Shown here: positions 1-8,260 of the stretch, piece by piece | How positions within the stretch are numbered: the stretch's first letter is position 1 | Layout: the number at the start of each line of letters is the position of its first letter | Made by a program: the position numbers and the translations under genes | Notes under the pieces: model-generated | Database searches by the model: none | The model's input: only the letters and a program-made list of their open reading frames with translations | What the model was told of the DNA's origin: nothing | Source: Trichomonas vaginalis G3 | Taxonomy: Eukaryota > Parabasalia > Trichomonadida > Trichomonadidae | Direction of reading: 5' to 3' | Assembly: GCF_026262505.1 (NCBI RefSeq) | Contig: NC_067204.1 | Coordinates: 19,384,860-19,448,859, forward strand | Length of the DNA: 64,000 nucleotides

Positions 1-698
1 TAAGAACACATTCTTTACAGATATCTTATGCAAACTGTTAGAGGGCTATTCGAACCCTAATATGACAAACTTAGAAAACATCTGCGGTAAATTTAACTCT
101 TCAATAGAGAATATGAAACTTATAGTATGTAACGAACTTCAAAGTATAGATACAACAAAAGTTTTGAACTCAGATGCTTTGAAGAGTCTTATAACAGACA
201 AAGTTGGAGTTGTTGAAAGAAAATATAAAGACCAAAGAGTTTTGTGAAAATGTTGCAAACTTCGTTATGGTTTCAAACAATGCTGTTCCGATGAAGTTAG
301 AAAGTTCTGACAGAAGATATGTAGTTGTCAGAACGTCAGAAGCTCATATGCAAGATACAGAATATTTTGACGCTTTGTCAGAAACTTTGACATCTGACTT
401 TTACAACCACTTGTTCTCATATTTTATGACATTAGATATTTCAAAGTTCAATCCAAGACAAATTCCACATACCGAAGAGAGACAAACATTGTTAGAAGCA
501 AACAAGAGTGTATATGAACTGTTCATAGATGAAACTGACTTTGTGTCATTAGATGAAAGGTCATTGTACGATTCGTATAAACAATATTGTCAAGAATATG
601 GTTATATGACAGCGTCTAAACGAACATTCTTGGCAAATGTCAAAAGTCTTTTAGATGTTCAGAATGGTGTATATACAAAGAAAAATTTTTCTGAGTAA
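1..698 (+). pseudogene. SF3 helicase of D5/DUF5906 type, remnant cut by window edge
   Basis: Similar to the C-terminal half of the helicase at 52282-53514. It keeps the region around the Walker B-like strand (LIVCNEL), the sensor strand ending in SNN and the SSDRRYVVV segment that carries the presumed arginine finger of SF3 helicases. Enzymes of this kind unwind DNA during replication of large DNA viruses, virophages and related elements. The gene is broken and its start lies left of the window. It sits directly upstream of the SSB-like gene at 736, which supports a replication module. The SF3 assignment rests on the motif pattern, not on a database search. Confidence 0.75.
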
Positions 699-735
699 AT
701 TTAAAAAAAATATTTTTTTTTATCCGATAGAAAAG

Positions 736-1155
736 ATGGCAAAATTCATCTCAGTAAACAAGTACATGTCAGGACTTAAAGAAGAACTAGACCCATTCAC
801 ATATTTGAATGTTTACTTCTACCATTTTGAAAAGTCTTCATTCAGCAAAGTTTGGAACATCGAACCAGTTAAGTTTGCTATTGTGACTAAAAATGGTGCG
901 AAATTTGAAGACTTAGACATAGAAGGTTTGTTAACAGTCAAAGAAAGTTTTGACAGAAGGTTTTCAAACCTTAAAGAAGGCAAAGCATACAAACTTGTTA
1001 TACCTTATGAACCAAAGAAAGCAGACGACTATGAATATTATGAGTCTAAAGTTGTAGAAGTTCAAGGTAAATTGGGTAAAAAGATTTTAGAGTCTAAGCC
1101 AGTGTTTGCTCCTAAAGAGGAAGAGAACATTGACATTGACCCAGAAATGTTCTAA
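736..1155 (+). CDS. Small acidic-tailed protein, possible single-stranded DNA-binding protein
   Basis: 139 residues, starting MAKFISVNKYM. The ATG at 736 was chosen because the copy in element B (53551-53970) starts at the same place and because a T-run and TATCCGATAGAAAAG leader precede it. The body is a mixed beta-rich sequence with conserved aromatics; the last residues are strongly acidic and end in phenylalanine (EEENIDIDPEMF). Small replication SSBs of phages and bacteria often end in an acidic tail with a terminal Phe. Its position between helicase and packaging ATPase fits a replication role. The family was not recognised, so the SSB idea is inference. It looks whole in both copies. 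Confidence 0.7.
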   Translation: MAKFISVNKYMSGLKEELDPFTYLNVYFYHFEKSSFSKVWNIEPVKFAIVTKNGAKFEDLDIEGLLTVKESFDRRFSNLKEGKAYKLVIPYEPKKADDYEYYESKVVEVQGKLGKKILESKPVFAPKEEENIDIDPEMF

Positions 1156-1171
1156 AAATAAAATTTTATTT
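1156..1171. terminator. AT palindrome between convergent genes
   Basis: A 16-bp spacer, AAAATAAAATTTTATT, separates two genes that end toward each other (736-1155 on plus, 1172-1624 on minus). It is close to self-complementary and offers a TAAA signal on both strands at or just after each stop codon. TAAA is the known trichomonad poly(A) signal, so this can serve both transcripts. The element B copy (53971-53986) keeps the same layout. Confidence 0.5.
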
Positions 1172-1624
1172 TTACATGTCAAATTTCTTTTTCTCTGGAA
1201 CTGGTTCAGGTTCTTTCTTCTCTTCTTCTACTTTCTTTTCTTTCTTTTCTCTCTTCTTCTTTTCTGGTGGAGTTATGTCAAACTTCTCAGAACCATATTT
1301 TTGTAAAAGTTCTTTGTCCTTTAATAGCTCTTCTATTCTGTTTTCTATTTCATCTTCAAGAACAGCGCATGTGTCTTCTTTGCATTCTAAGAAGTTTTGT
1401 TGGACTTCATCTCTCCAAGAGGCGTCATCTCTGTCAACAAGTCTGTCATTGACAAATTTTAAGACTGCTCTGCTTAATGTTTTATGGTTCTTGTCATATT
1501 CCCAGAAACAGAACTTTAGAACAAATTCACCTTTCTTGTTTACACTATGTAAGATTTTATGGTCGACAGATGTTTTGCTGTCGAAAAGCTTGTCTCGAAT
1601 ATAGATAGCGAAATCGCTAGACAT
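1172..1624 (-). CDS. Conserved Maverick protein with Lys/Glu-rich tail
   Basis: 150 residues, beginning MSSDFAIYIRDK. The first 115 residues look globular, with a central helix-rich part (EDEIENRIEELLKDKELL). The last 35 are a charged, low-complexity tail of alternating lysine and glutamate ending PVPEKKKFDM. No known family was recognised. The gene is kept at the same place in element B (53987-54439) with few differences. It diverges from the ATPase gene across a 36-bp AT-rich spacer and converges on the SSB-like gene. The plus strand opposite the tail is also open and Ser/Phe-rich, but that is a shadow of the low-complexity tail. It looks whole. Confidence 0.75.
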   Translation of the reverse strand: MSSDFAIYIRDKLFDSKTSVDHKILHSVNKKGEFVLKFCFWEYDKNHKTLSRAVLKFVNDRLVDRDDASWRDEVQQNFLECKEDTCAVLEDEIENRIEELLKDKELLQKYGSEKFDITPPEKKKREKKEKKVEEEKKEPEPVPEKKKFDM

Positions 1625-1660
1625 TTTCTAAAAGATAAAAATTTTAATTTTTCTAAAAAT
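1625..1660. promoter_or_regulatory. Divergent 36-bp promoter spacer
   Basis: The ATG of the minus-strand gene (1624) and the preferred ATG of the ATPase gene (1661) are only 36 bp apart. The spacer is A/T only apart from one G and one C and carries TTTTTA-type boxes on both strands. Both start regions must be read from here. The same spacer is kept at 54440-54475. Confidence 0.5.
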
Positions 1661-2536
1661 ATGTTAGAAAAAAAGTTTGCTGACATTGACAAGAAATTTG
1701 AGAATGTTTTAAACAAGAACAAGAGGAAGTTAGAAAATGCTCAGATAAAACCCATACATGACAAGTTCTTATTTGCTCAGAATGGTATAACAGGTCTAAT
1801 TGCACCGCCTGGGTCTGGTAAGACTTTCACTTATCTTAAAATGGCTGCACAACAACAAGAACTAGATGAGAAGAACCCATTCTATGAGTTAGTTGTCATT
1901 TGTAGTACTTCGGGTCAATTTGACCAAACCGTCAATTCGTTCAAAGATATTATAAAGAAGTCTAAGTTAGTATGTATAAAGGATACTGAGTTGTTAGATT
2001 GGATAAAGAAGTACCAAAGAAGAGTTTTGAAGTATAATGCTATAAATGAGTATGTCAATTCGAAGTTTAAAGACCCAAATGAGGAAATGCAGAGAATATT
2101 AGAGAAGAAACACTTCAGAAACAAACAGAAAGAGATAGAATACATTTCGAAGAAATTGCAATCTTACGATTGGAAGACTTACCCTCATAGATGTCTTCTT
2201 ATCTTAGATGACTTTGCTTCTCATCCTTTGTTAAAGAACAGAGAACAAGATATGTGTCGAATTCTTAAGAAGCTCAGACACTTTAACATCTCAGTTGTCA
2301 TTTGTGTACAGACAGCAAAGAGTTTAAGTAAGGATGTTAAAAGAATACTTACTGACATTATACTTTTCCCCGGATTGTCCGAAGACGATTTCATGGAACT
2401 TATGAAAGAGTCCATGGCAGGTAAGTTTGACAGACATGAACTATGGGAGAAGTACAAAGTCATACAAGACCCTCATACTTCTTTCAGAATTCATATCTAC
2501 GCAAACAAAGTTCAAATTGTAAAAAGTCAAGCGTAA
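1661..2536 (+). CDS. FtsK/HerA-type (A32-like) genome-packaging ATPase
   Basis: 291 residues from the ATG at 1661. That start was preferred over one at 1559 because the earlier one would overlap the divergent neighbour. The Walker A loop APPGSGKT lies near residue 48 and the Walker B strand with paired aspartates, LLILDDFAS, near residue 185. A Gln-bearing strand after it (VVICVQTAKSL) fits the sensor of this family. Such ATPases pump DNA into the capsids of NCLDVs, adenovirus-like viruses and Polintons. Element B holds a near-identical copy at 54476-55351; a diverged relative is seen in element M near 19930-20438. It looks whole. Confidence 0.88.
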   Translation: MLEKKFADIDKKFENVLNKNKRKLENAQIKPIHDKFLFAQNGITGLIAPPGSGKTFTYLKMAAQQQELDEKNPFYELVVICSTSGQFDQTVNSFKDIIKKSKLVCIKDTELLDWIKKYQRRVLKYNAINEYVNSKFKDPNEEMQRILEKKHFRNKQKEIEYISKKLQSYDWKTYPHRCLLILDDFASHPLLKNREQDMCRILKKLRHFNISVVICVQTAKSLSKDVKRILTDIILFPGLSEDDFMELMKESMAGKFDRHELWEKYKVIQDPHTSFRIHIYANKVQIVKSQA

Positions 2537-2551
2537 AAATAAAGAGTGCAT

Positions 2552-3110
2552 TTACTCTACTTGTTTGAAGTTGTCAAAATACTCTGTTATTTTTTCCTTT
2601 AACAATGGCAAATCTTCTTTGAAGGTAAGAATTGTACAACCTTTAATATCATAGTGTGTTTGAGGTAAAGTATCTTGAACTATTTGTTTCACATCTTCAT
2701 TTGGTGTCATTGAAATCGGTAAGTTTTCGCGATAGAACCAATTTCTGTCAGATTTGTAAATCTTAGCAAGGTCGTAAAAGCTTTTGTTGTTTCTTCTGAC
2801 TAAATGCAACATAACCATATCTCTGTCTTCTTCATTTTCCATCTCTTCAGTATAAATCATATACTTATAGTTCTTTTCCTTTCCTTTTGGTACCGAACGT
2901 GGTATTCTTTTCTGAAGGCTTTTGTCTTTTGCATGAAGTTTCTTTTCCATCTCTTCACGTTCTTGTCTGTGAAGTTCGTCAAGAAGTCTGTAAATATACC
3001 AAGCATAACGAGGCGAAGCCCACATTGCAACAGCATTTACAAGAAGTCTATGTACATAATATCCTCTCAAACCGTTTGGCAAATTTTCACGATTTTCATA
3101 GAGTTTTGGC
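2552..3110 (-). pseudogene. KilA-N/DUF3627-type DNA-binding protein, broken copy
   Basis: Corresponds to the C-terminal part of the gene at 55793-56617. The conserved run VHRLLVNAVAMWASPRYAWY that closes the KilA-N domain and the charged DUF3627-like half (KEKNYKYMIYTEEMENEED) are both recognisable. KilA-N plus DUF3627 proteins are nuclear or cytoplasmic DNA-binding proteins of large DNA viruses. The reading passes into repeat sequence at its 5' side, so this copy is broken. The partner KilA-N/GIY-YIG gene of element B is absent here. Confidence 0.8.
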
Positions 3111-3565
3111 GACTGGGGTTTTTTACTTACTCGAGTTTTTGCGACTGGGGTTTTTTACTTACTTCTCACCTGTTTTCTAACATGGTCTAAAACACACAAA
3201 ACTCATGATTTTTGGTCATTTTTCAGCAAAAATATATTTTAGGGTAGAAGGTTAGATCTAACCTGTTTTCTAACATGGTCTAAAACACACAAAACTCATG
3301 ATTTTTGGTCATTTTTCAGCAAAAATATATTTTAGGGTAGAAGGTTAGATCTAACCTGTTTTCTCACCTGTTTTCTACCCCAGTTATTTTATAAGCGTTT
3401 CACATGGTAAACGTTATTTTTTAAATTTTGTGAAAACTCAACGGTTTGACACATGCCCTAAAAATTATTTTACTCAGAATTTTGGTCATTTTTCAGCAAA
3501 AATATATTTTAGGGTAGAAGGTTAGATCTAACCTGTTTTCTAACCTCTTTTCTACCCCAGTTATT
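3111..3565. repeat. Left repeat block with GTTAGATCTAAC palindromes
   Basis: No gene. The block has three copies of a unit with GGTTAGATCTAACC next to TTTTAGGGTAGAA and TTTTCAGCAAAAATA, all inverted relative to the copies right of 4585. It also repeats the 3' tail of the neighbouring gene (CATGGTAAACGTTA at about 3405 and 3580) and the phrase GCGACTGGGGTTTTTTAC twice near 3103-3160. The 312-residue gene at 3566-4504 therefore lies between inverted repeat arms. Confidence 0.8.
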
Positions 3566-4504
3566 TTATAAGCGTTTTACATGGTAAACGTTATGAATTC
3601 GTGAGACTCTAAACAGTTTTGTAGCTTCTATTTCTTCGCTGAGGATATCGAATGTTTTAACTATGCCGAAGGTTTCTTTATATTTCTTCTTGACGTCAGA
3701 TAGAAGGAAATCTTCTGCTGTTGGATAGTTTTTGTTCAGAAATTCTAACATGTCCATTTTATCTTCTGCTGGCTTTTCTGCTTCTTTCTTTAAATCTGCA
3801 TAGTCGTTTCTCATTCTTTCTATCTCTTTGACGGAGTAGTTATATCTCCTCATTGCTGCCTTACATTTTGAACATTGCGGGTTCATTTTTGCGTTATATT
3901 CTGAAACCTTACCTGCTAGAACAACCAAGGCGTCAATTGCTCTCTTCATCTCAAAAGCTGCTGGTTTTATTTGTTTGTTCCATATTTTACATCTTTTATC
4001 TTTATCTCTTATCTGCCATACACATTCAGCAACTAACGAAACAAAGTTGTCGTAGGTCTTAAATTCTTCAGATTTATATATGTCAGAAACATTCTTATAT
4101 ACCATGTCGCAATCTTTGTCCATAACCTTATGGTTGCAATGAAATCCTAGAAACTCATAGTTTACCTTTCGTATGAACTTCTTTATTTCTACTGAGTCAG
4201 TTGCTTTGACTTCAATTTCGTCGAATTCAGGAATAGTGAGTTTTTGTTGTTGGATTTCAGGTAGTTTAGGCAAATGGTCGATGAGGTCCTGCATTTCATA
4301 AAGATACTGTTCATTTGTTTCATCTTTCGCACTACAGTCTAAATTACTTGTTAAAAGTTCTTGCTTTATTCTTTGTATTTCTGTTTCGAAAGTATATGAA
4401 GAAGGAATGAAGCTTTTCATTTCTACTAACATAGATGTTGGATTCATGACTAACGAGTTTGGTGCTGTTGTTTGAATTGTTGTAGAACCTATTGTTGAAA
4501 TCAT
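3566..4504 (-). CDS. Orphan 312-residue Maverick protein with CxxC pair
   Basis: Begins MISTIGSTTIQTT, has a Ser/Thr-rich start, predicted helices rich in Lys and Glu, and one CSKC motif near residue 213 followed by a basic stretch (KAAMRRYNYS), which could bind zinc. No known family was recognised. The element B copy (58604-59542) has the same length and differs at scattered residues. The gene sits between inverted repeat blocks in both elements. Its leader (TTTTATTTTGTATAAAAGATATG, preceded by AAAGTTAGTTTT) matches the leader of the KilA-N genes, which suggests co-regulation with regulators rather than capsid genes. It looks whole. Confidence 0.75.
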   Translation of the reverse strand: MISTIGSTTIQTTAPNSLVMNPTSMLVEMKSFIPSSYTFETEIQRIKQELLTSNLDCSAKDETNEQYLYEMQDLIDHLPKLPEIQQQKLTIPEFDEIEVKATDSVEIKKFIRKVNYEFLGFHCNHKVMDKDCDMVYKNVSDIYKSEEFKTYDNFVSLVAECVWQIRDKDKRCKIWNKQIKPAAFEMKRAIDALVVLAGKVSEYNAKMNPQCSKCKAAMRRYNYSVKEIERMRNDYADLKKEAEKPAEDKMDMLEFLNKNYPTAEDFLLSDVKKKYKETFGIVKTFDILSEEIEATKLFRVSRIHNVYHVKRL

Positions 4505-4565
4505 ATCTTTTATACAAAATAAAAAAAAATAAAAAAATAAAACTAACTTTATTTTTTATTTCGGG
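4505..4565 (-). promoter_or_regulatory. Two-part KilA-type leader/promoter
   Basis: Read on the minus strand it has AAATAAAGTTAGTTTTATTT, then T-rich DNA, then TTTTATTTTGTATAAAAGA just before the ATG. The same two boxes occur before 26926, 27627, 56617, 57318 and 59542. Assigned by shared sequence only. Confidence 0.5.
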
Positions 4566-6177
4566 AAAATTCATGAAAATTCACGAGGGTAGAAATGAGG
4601 GTAGAAAACAGGTTAGATCTAACCTCTTCACCTAAACTTTATTTTTGGGTCCTTTACACTCATTACGAAGAAGTCTTGACAAAACATGTACGAAGAAGTC
4701 ATGAAAATTCAAGAGGGTAGAAATGAGGTTAGAAAACATTTACGAAGAAGTCATGACAAAACATTTACGAAGAAGTCATGAAAATTCAAGAGGTGAAAAA
4801 AGAGGTGAAAAAACATTTACGAAGAAGTCTTGACAAAGCATGTACGTTCATGTTTGACAAAACATGTACGAAGAAGTCTTGACAAAACATTTACGAAGAA
4901 GTCTTGACAAAACATGTACGAAGAAGTCTTGACAAAACATGTACGAAGAAGTCTTGACAAAACATTTACGAAGAAGTCTTGACAAAACATTTACGAAGAA
5001 GTCATGACAAATTCAAGAGGGTAGAAAACAGGTTAGAAAACAGGTTAGATCTAACCTTCTACCCTAAATTATATTTTTGGGTCCTTTACACTCATTACGA
5101 TGAAGAAGTCTTGACAAAACATTTACGAAGAAGTCATGACAAAACATTTACGAAGAAGTCATGAAAATTCAAGAGGTGAAAAAAGAGGTGAAAAAACATT
5201 TACGAAGAAGTCTTGACAAAGCATGTACGTTCATGTTTGACAAAACATGTACGAAGAAGTCTTGACAAAACATTTACGAAGAAGTCTTGACAAAACATGT
5301 ACGAAGAAGTCTTGACAAAACATGTACGAAGAAGTCTTGACAAAACATTTACGAAGAAGTCTTGACAAAACATGTACGAAGAAGTCTTGACAAAACATGT
5401 ACGAAGAAGTCTTGACAAAACATTTACGAAGAAGTCATGACAAATTCAAGAGGGTAGAAAACAGGTTAGAAAACAGGTTAGATCTAACCTTCTACCCTAA
5501 ATTATATTTTTGGGTCCTTTACACTCATTACGATGAAGAAGTCTTGACAAAACATTTACGAAGAAGTCATGACAAAACATTTACGAAGAAGTCATGAAAA
5601 TTCAAGAGGTGAAAAAAGAGGTGAAAAAACATTTACGAAGAAGTCTTGACAAAGCATGTACGTTCATGTTTGACAAAACATGTACGAAGAAGTCTTGACA
5701 AAACATTTACGAAGAAGTCTTGACAAAACATGTACGAAGAAGTCTTGACAAAACATGTACGAAGAAGTCTTGACAAAACATTTACGAAGAAGTCTTGACA
5801 AAACATGTACGAAGAAGTCTTGACAAAACATGTACGAAGAAGTCTTGACAAAACATTTACGAAGAAGTCTTGACAAAACATTTACGAAGAAGTCATGACA
5901 AATTCAAGAGGGTAGAAAACAGGTTAGAAAACAGGTTAGATCTAACCTTCTACCCTAAATTATATTTTTGGGTCCTTTACACTCATTACGATGAAGAAGT
6001 CTTGACAAAACATTTACGAAGAAGTCTTGACAAAACATGTACGAAGAAGTCTTGACAAAACATTTACGAAGAAGTCTTGACAAAACATGTACGAAGAAGT
6101 CTTGACAAATTCAAGAGGTTAGAAAACGTGTTAGAAAACGTGTTAGATCTAACCATCTACCCGACATTCTCGTCAAA

Positions 6178-6391
6178 TACAAAAAAATACAAAAAATGAC
6201 ACTTTTTCATTATATAACTGTTATTTTTTGACGAAGTGAACGTTTGCACTTCGTCAAAAAAATCCCTGAAATCATATCTTTACATACAAAAAAATACAAA
6301 AAATGACACTTTTTCATTATATAACTGTTATTTTTTGACGAAGTGAACGTTTGCACTTCGTCAAAAAAATCCCTGAAATCATATCTTTACA
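6178..6391. repeat. Two 107-bp direct repeats, each with a 15-bp-stem hairpin
   Basis: Each unit contains TTTTTTGACGAAGTG, an 8-nt loop, and the exact reverse complement of that arm (hairpins at 6224-6261 and 6331-6368), followed by CCCTGAAATCATATC. Related hairpins lie at 57410, 57600, 57790, 57985 and 60264, some with TTACGAAG in place of TGACGAAG on both arms. Confidence 0.8.
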
Positions 6392-6822
6392 TACAAAATA
6401 AAACTAACTTTATTTTTTCTATCTTAAGGAAATTCATGAAAATTCACGAGGGTAGAAAACAGGTTAGAAAACAGGTTAGATCTAACCTTCTACCCTAAAT
6501 TATATTTTTGGTGTAAATTTCATTGACTGACTGACTGACGGCACAAAGTGGCATAACGAAAACATTTACGAAGAAGTCTTGACAAAACATTTACGAAGAA
6601 GTCTTGACAAATTCAAGAGGTGAAAAAAGAGGTGAAAAAACAGGTGAGATCTAACCTTCTACCCTAAATTATATTTTTGGGTCCTTTACACTCATTACGA
6701 AGAAGTCTTGACAAAACATTTACGAAGAAGTCTTGACAAAACATTTACGAAGAAGTCTTGACAAATTCAAGAGGTGAAAAAAGAGGTGAAAAAACAGGTG
6801 AGATCTAACCTTCTACCCTAAA

Positions 6823-7041
6823 TTATATTTTTGGTCCGGGAACAAAATGAACGAGGTCAGGATGTATGCAAATACCTTTGAATTCATTCATAACACCCTT
6901 TGTAAGCTCATAAAATGCTTGTTTTGAGGTCGAGCCACTTTTGGCTCCACCGTATTCTTTCAACCAAAACTCAAGAATTTCCCGCATGAATTTTGTATAA
7001 AAAGCAACCGTCTGAATTCCGGCGGTTGCTATATTCTTCAC
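6823..7041 (-). pseudogene. Conserved remnant of unknown gene inside the repeats
   Basis: A 72-codon open stretch with ordinary amino-acid make-up (GIQTVAFYTKFMREILEFW, then KSGSTSKQAFYELTKG and HPDLVHFVPGP). The same sequence occurs in element B at 60886-61130 with a few changes, so it was present before the copies split. No family was recognised. Its 3' end runs into the repeat tail through TTCCCGGACC, a phrase also found at the 3' end of the next open stretch. It is taken as a fragment. Confidence 0.45.
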
Positions 7042-7128
7042 AAAACATTTACGTTTAGTTTACGAAGAAGTCATGACAAAGTTATGAGGGTGAGAAAACG
7101 TGTTAGAAAACGTGTTAGATCTAACATG

Positions 7129-7476
7129 TTAACATAAATTATATTTTTGGTCCGGGAACAACTTTCTCTCAATTGGAGCTGGGGCATACTCTTTGCGTAA
7201 ACGGTTCAGACCTTCTTCGAACTCTTGGTCTCTCTTCGATTTGGATTGAGATTGGAATTGCTGGGGTGGAGCTTGCTGGAACATCCAAGGGTTGGGGCAG
7301 TAAGGCATAGGCAGAGGAGGGTAGTTCGGGAAGCCTTGTGGTGGGTAGTAACCTTGAGGTGGAAATTGGTAGAAATTCGGAGGTACTTGCTGGAACTGAG
7401 GTTGCTGAGGAGACTGTTGTGGTTCTTTAGGTTCCTCTGGTTTGGGAATGGACTCGGTTGGTGGGACGTCAGTCAT
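7129..7476 (-). CDS. Proline/glutamine-rich open stretch of unknown origin
   Basis: 116 codons from MTDVPPTESIPKPEEP, then a run rich in Pro, Gln, Tyr and Phe (YPPQGFPNYPPLPMPY) and a charged end (KSKRDQEFEEGLNRLRKEYA). Base composition is clearly richer in G and C than in the flanking Maverick genes. The start of the same protein (MSHVPLPECLPKPEEP) is present in an island at 55352-55767 of element B. Upstream lie 22-bp tandem repeats. The function is not recognised; low-complexity P/Q proteins can be scaffolds or structural hinges. It may be part of an inserted cassette, not a Maverick core gene. Confidence 0.45.
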   Translation of the reverse strand: MTDVPPTESIPKPEEPKEPQQSPQQPQFQQVPPNFYQFPPQGYYPPQGFPNYPPLPMPYCPNPWMFQQAPPQQFQSQSKSKRDQEFEEGLNRLRKEYAPAPIERKLFPDQKYNLC

Positions 7477-7479
7477 CTG

Positions 7480-7605
7480 TTTGTGTCCTGTCGGAAGGAA
7501 AAACTTTTTCTGTCGGAAGGAAAAACTTTTTCTGTCGGAAGGAAAAACTTTTTCTGTCGGAAGGAAAAACTTTTTCTGTCGGAAGGAAAAACTTTTTCTG
7601 AAGTT
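7480..7605. repeat. 22-bp tandem repeats upstream of the P/Q-rich stretch
   Basis: About five head-to-tail copies of GAAAAACTTTTTCTGTCGGAAG. Related copies lie at 7675-7755 and in element B at 55461-55705. They lie between a minus-strand P/Q-rich open stretch and a plus-strand stretch that begins near 7760, so a role as a shared upstream region is possible. Confidence 0.8.
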
Positions 7606-7759
7606 CGACCAAAAAGTTCTCAATTTTCGAAAATTTGAATGGTTTACGGACGGACAACTGGAAAATTTTTTCTTGTCGTCGGGAAAAATTTTTCCTTTTG
7701 TCCGGAAAATTTTTTCCAGTTGTCGGGAAAATATTTTCCTGTCGGATGGAAGGACTCGG

Positions 7760-8120
7760 AATGCCAGAAGGATTTGACGAGGCAATTTACCTAATTTAAA
7801 TTAACGACTGCGTAAAAGACTACTTGCGCAAGGTCATGAAGCCCAAGGTCAAGTTCACCACTATTTCTGGAAGGGCTGCCTTGAATCTCGAGACTTCGAC
7901 CGGAATTCCAATTCAAATACCAGAAAACACTCCTTTCGACGACATAAAGGACGCCAAAAGAGAAGCTCTTGTTAAGTTCCTAAACAAACGTCCTTGGATA
8001 AAAATACCAAACAAGGAGAACCCCCTACCCCATATGAAATTGGCAATTCAGTCTCTCCTTCACTTCTCGGGTCAGCCGTTCTACATAACCTCAGAAGGCG
8101 ACATCCAACCAGTTCAGTAA
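7760..8120 (+). pseudogene. Remnant with shifted codon use, unknown
   Basis: A plus-strand coding remnant, recognisable by ordinary protein composition (KFTTISGRAALNLETSTG, then KFLNKRPWIKIPNKENP and IQSLLHFSGQPFYI). Codons favour C or G in third position (AAG, TTC, CTC), unlike the AT-ending codons of the Maverick genes on either side. Its first codons (MPEGFD) also occur in the element B island. The family was not recognised. It is best seen as part of an inserted segment. Confidence 0.4.
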
Positions 8121-8189
8121 ACCTTAACGTTTAACTTCACTTTTTTATGTTTTTTGTGAAAGTGTCAAAAATAAATTGTTTTCATGAGT

Positions 8190-8260
8190 TTTCTACGATG
8201 TTAGAAAAGTGGTTAGAAAACGTGTTAGATCTAACATGCTACCCTAAAAGTATTTTTCAA
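8190..8260. repeat. GTTAGATCTAAC palindrome module at a gene 3' end
   Basis: GTTAGAAAACGTGTTAGATCTAACATGCTACCCTAAA-type module placed right at the stop codon side of the minus-strand gene 8257-9117. The element B copy at 61610-61675 has ATGTTAGATCTAACAT with outer arms GTTAGAA and GCTAAC. Confidence 0.6.

Larger units (their letters stand above)
4585..7145. repeat. 25-bp tandem array with interspersed palindrome modules
   Basis: Dozens of copies of a 25-bp unit, ACGAAGAAGTC(T/A)TGACAAAA plus CAT(T/G)T, run from about 4665 to 6120 and again near 6560-6770. Higher-order units of about 430-460 bp (about 5006, 5438, 5900) each hold a GTTAGATCTAAC palindrome module followed by CTAAATTATATTTTT and CTTTACACTCATTACG. 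Because 25 is not a multiple of 3, all frames stay open and spurious reading frames appear on both strands. No gene is supported inside the array except the remnant at 6823-7041. Confidence 0.85.

Noticed and set aside
1176-1604. Plus-strand Ser/Phe-rich frame opposite the Lys/Glu-tailed gene, and its copy at 53991-54419
   Set aside because: Antisense shadow of a low-complexity minus gene; no leader, biased composition mirrors the other strand.
3225-3262. Telomere-like CCCTAAA/TTTAGGG
   Set aside because: It occurs once per palindrome module, never in tandem, so it is only part of the module tail.
4979-6055. Open frames rich in TKHLRRSHDK or MFCQDFFVNVLSRLLR across the 25-bp array
   Set aside because: They arise on both strands because a 25-bp unit without stops stays open in every frame; no start context, no conservation as protein.
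7225-7777. Plus-strand frames over the 22-bp repeats and P/Q-rich stretch
   Set aside because: Repetition and Pro/Gln-coding bases on the other strand explain them.
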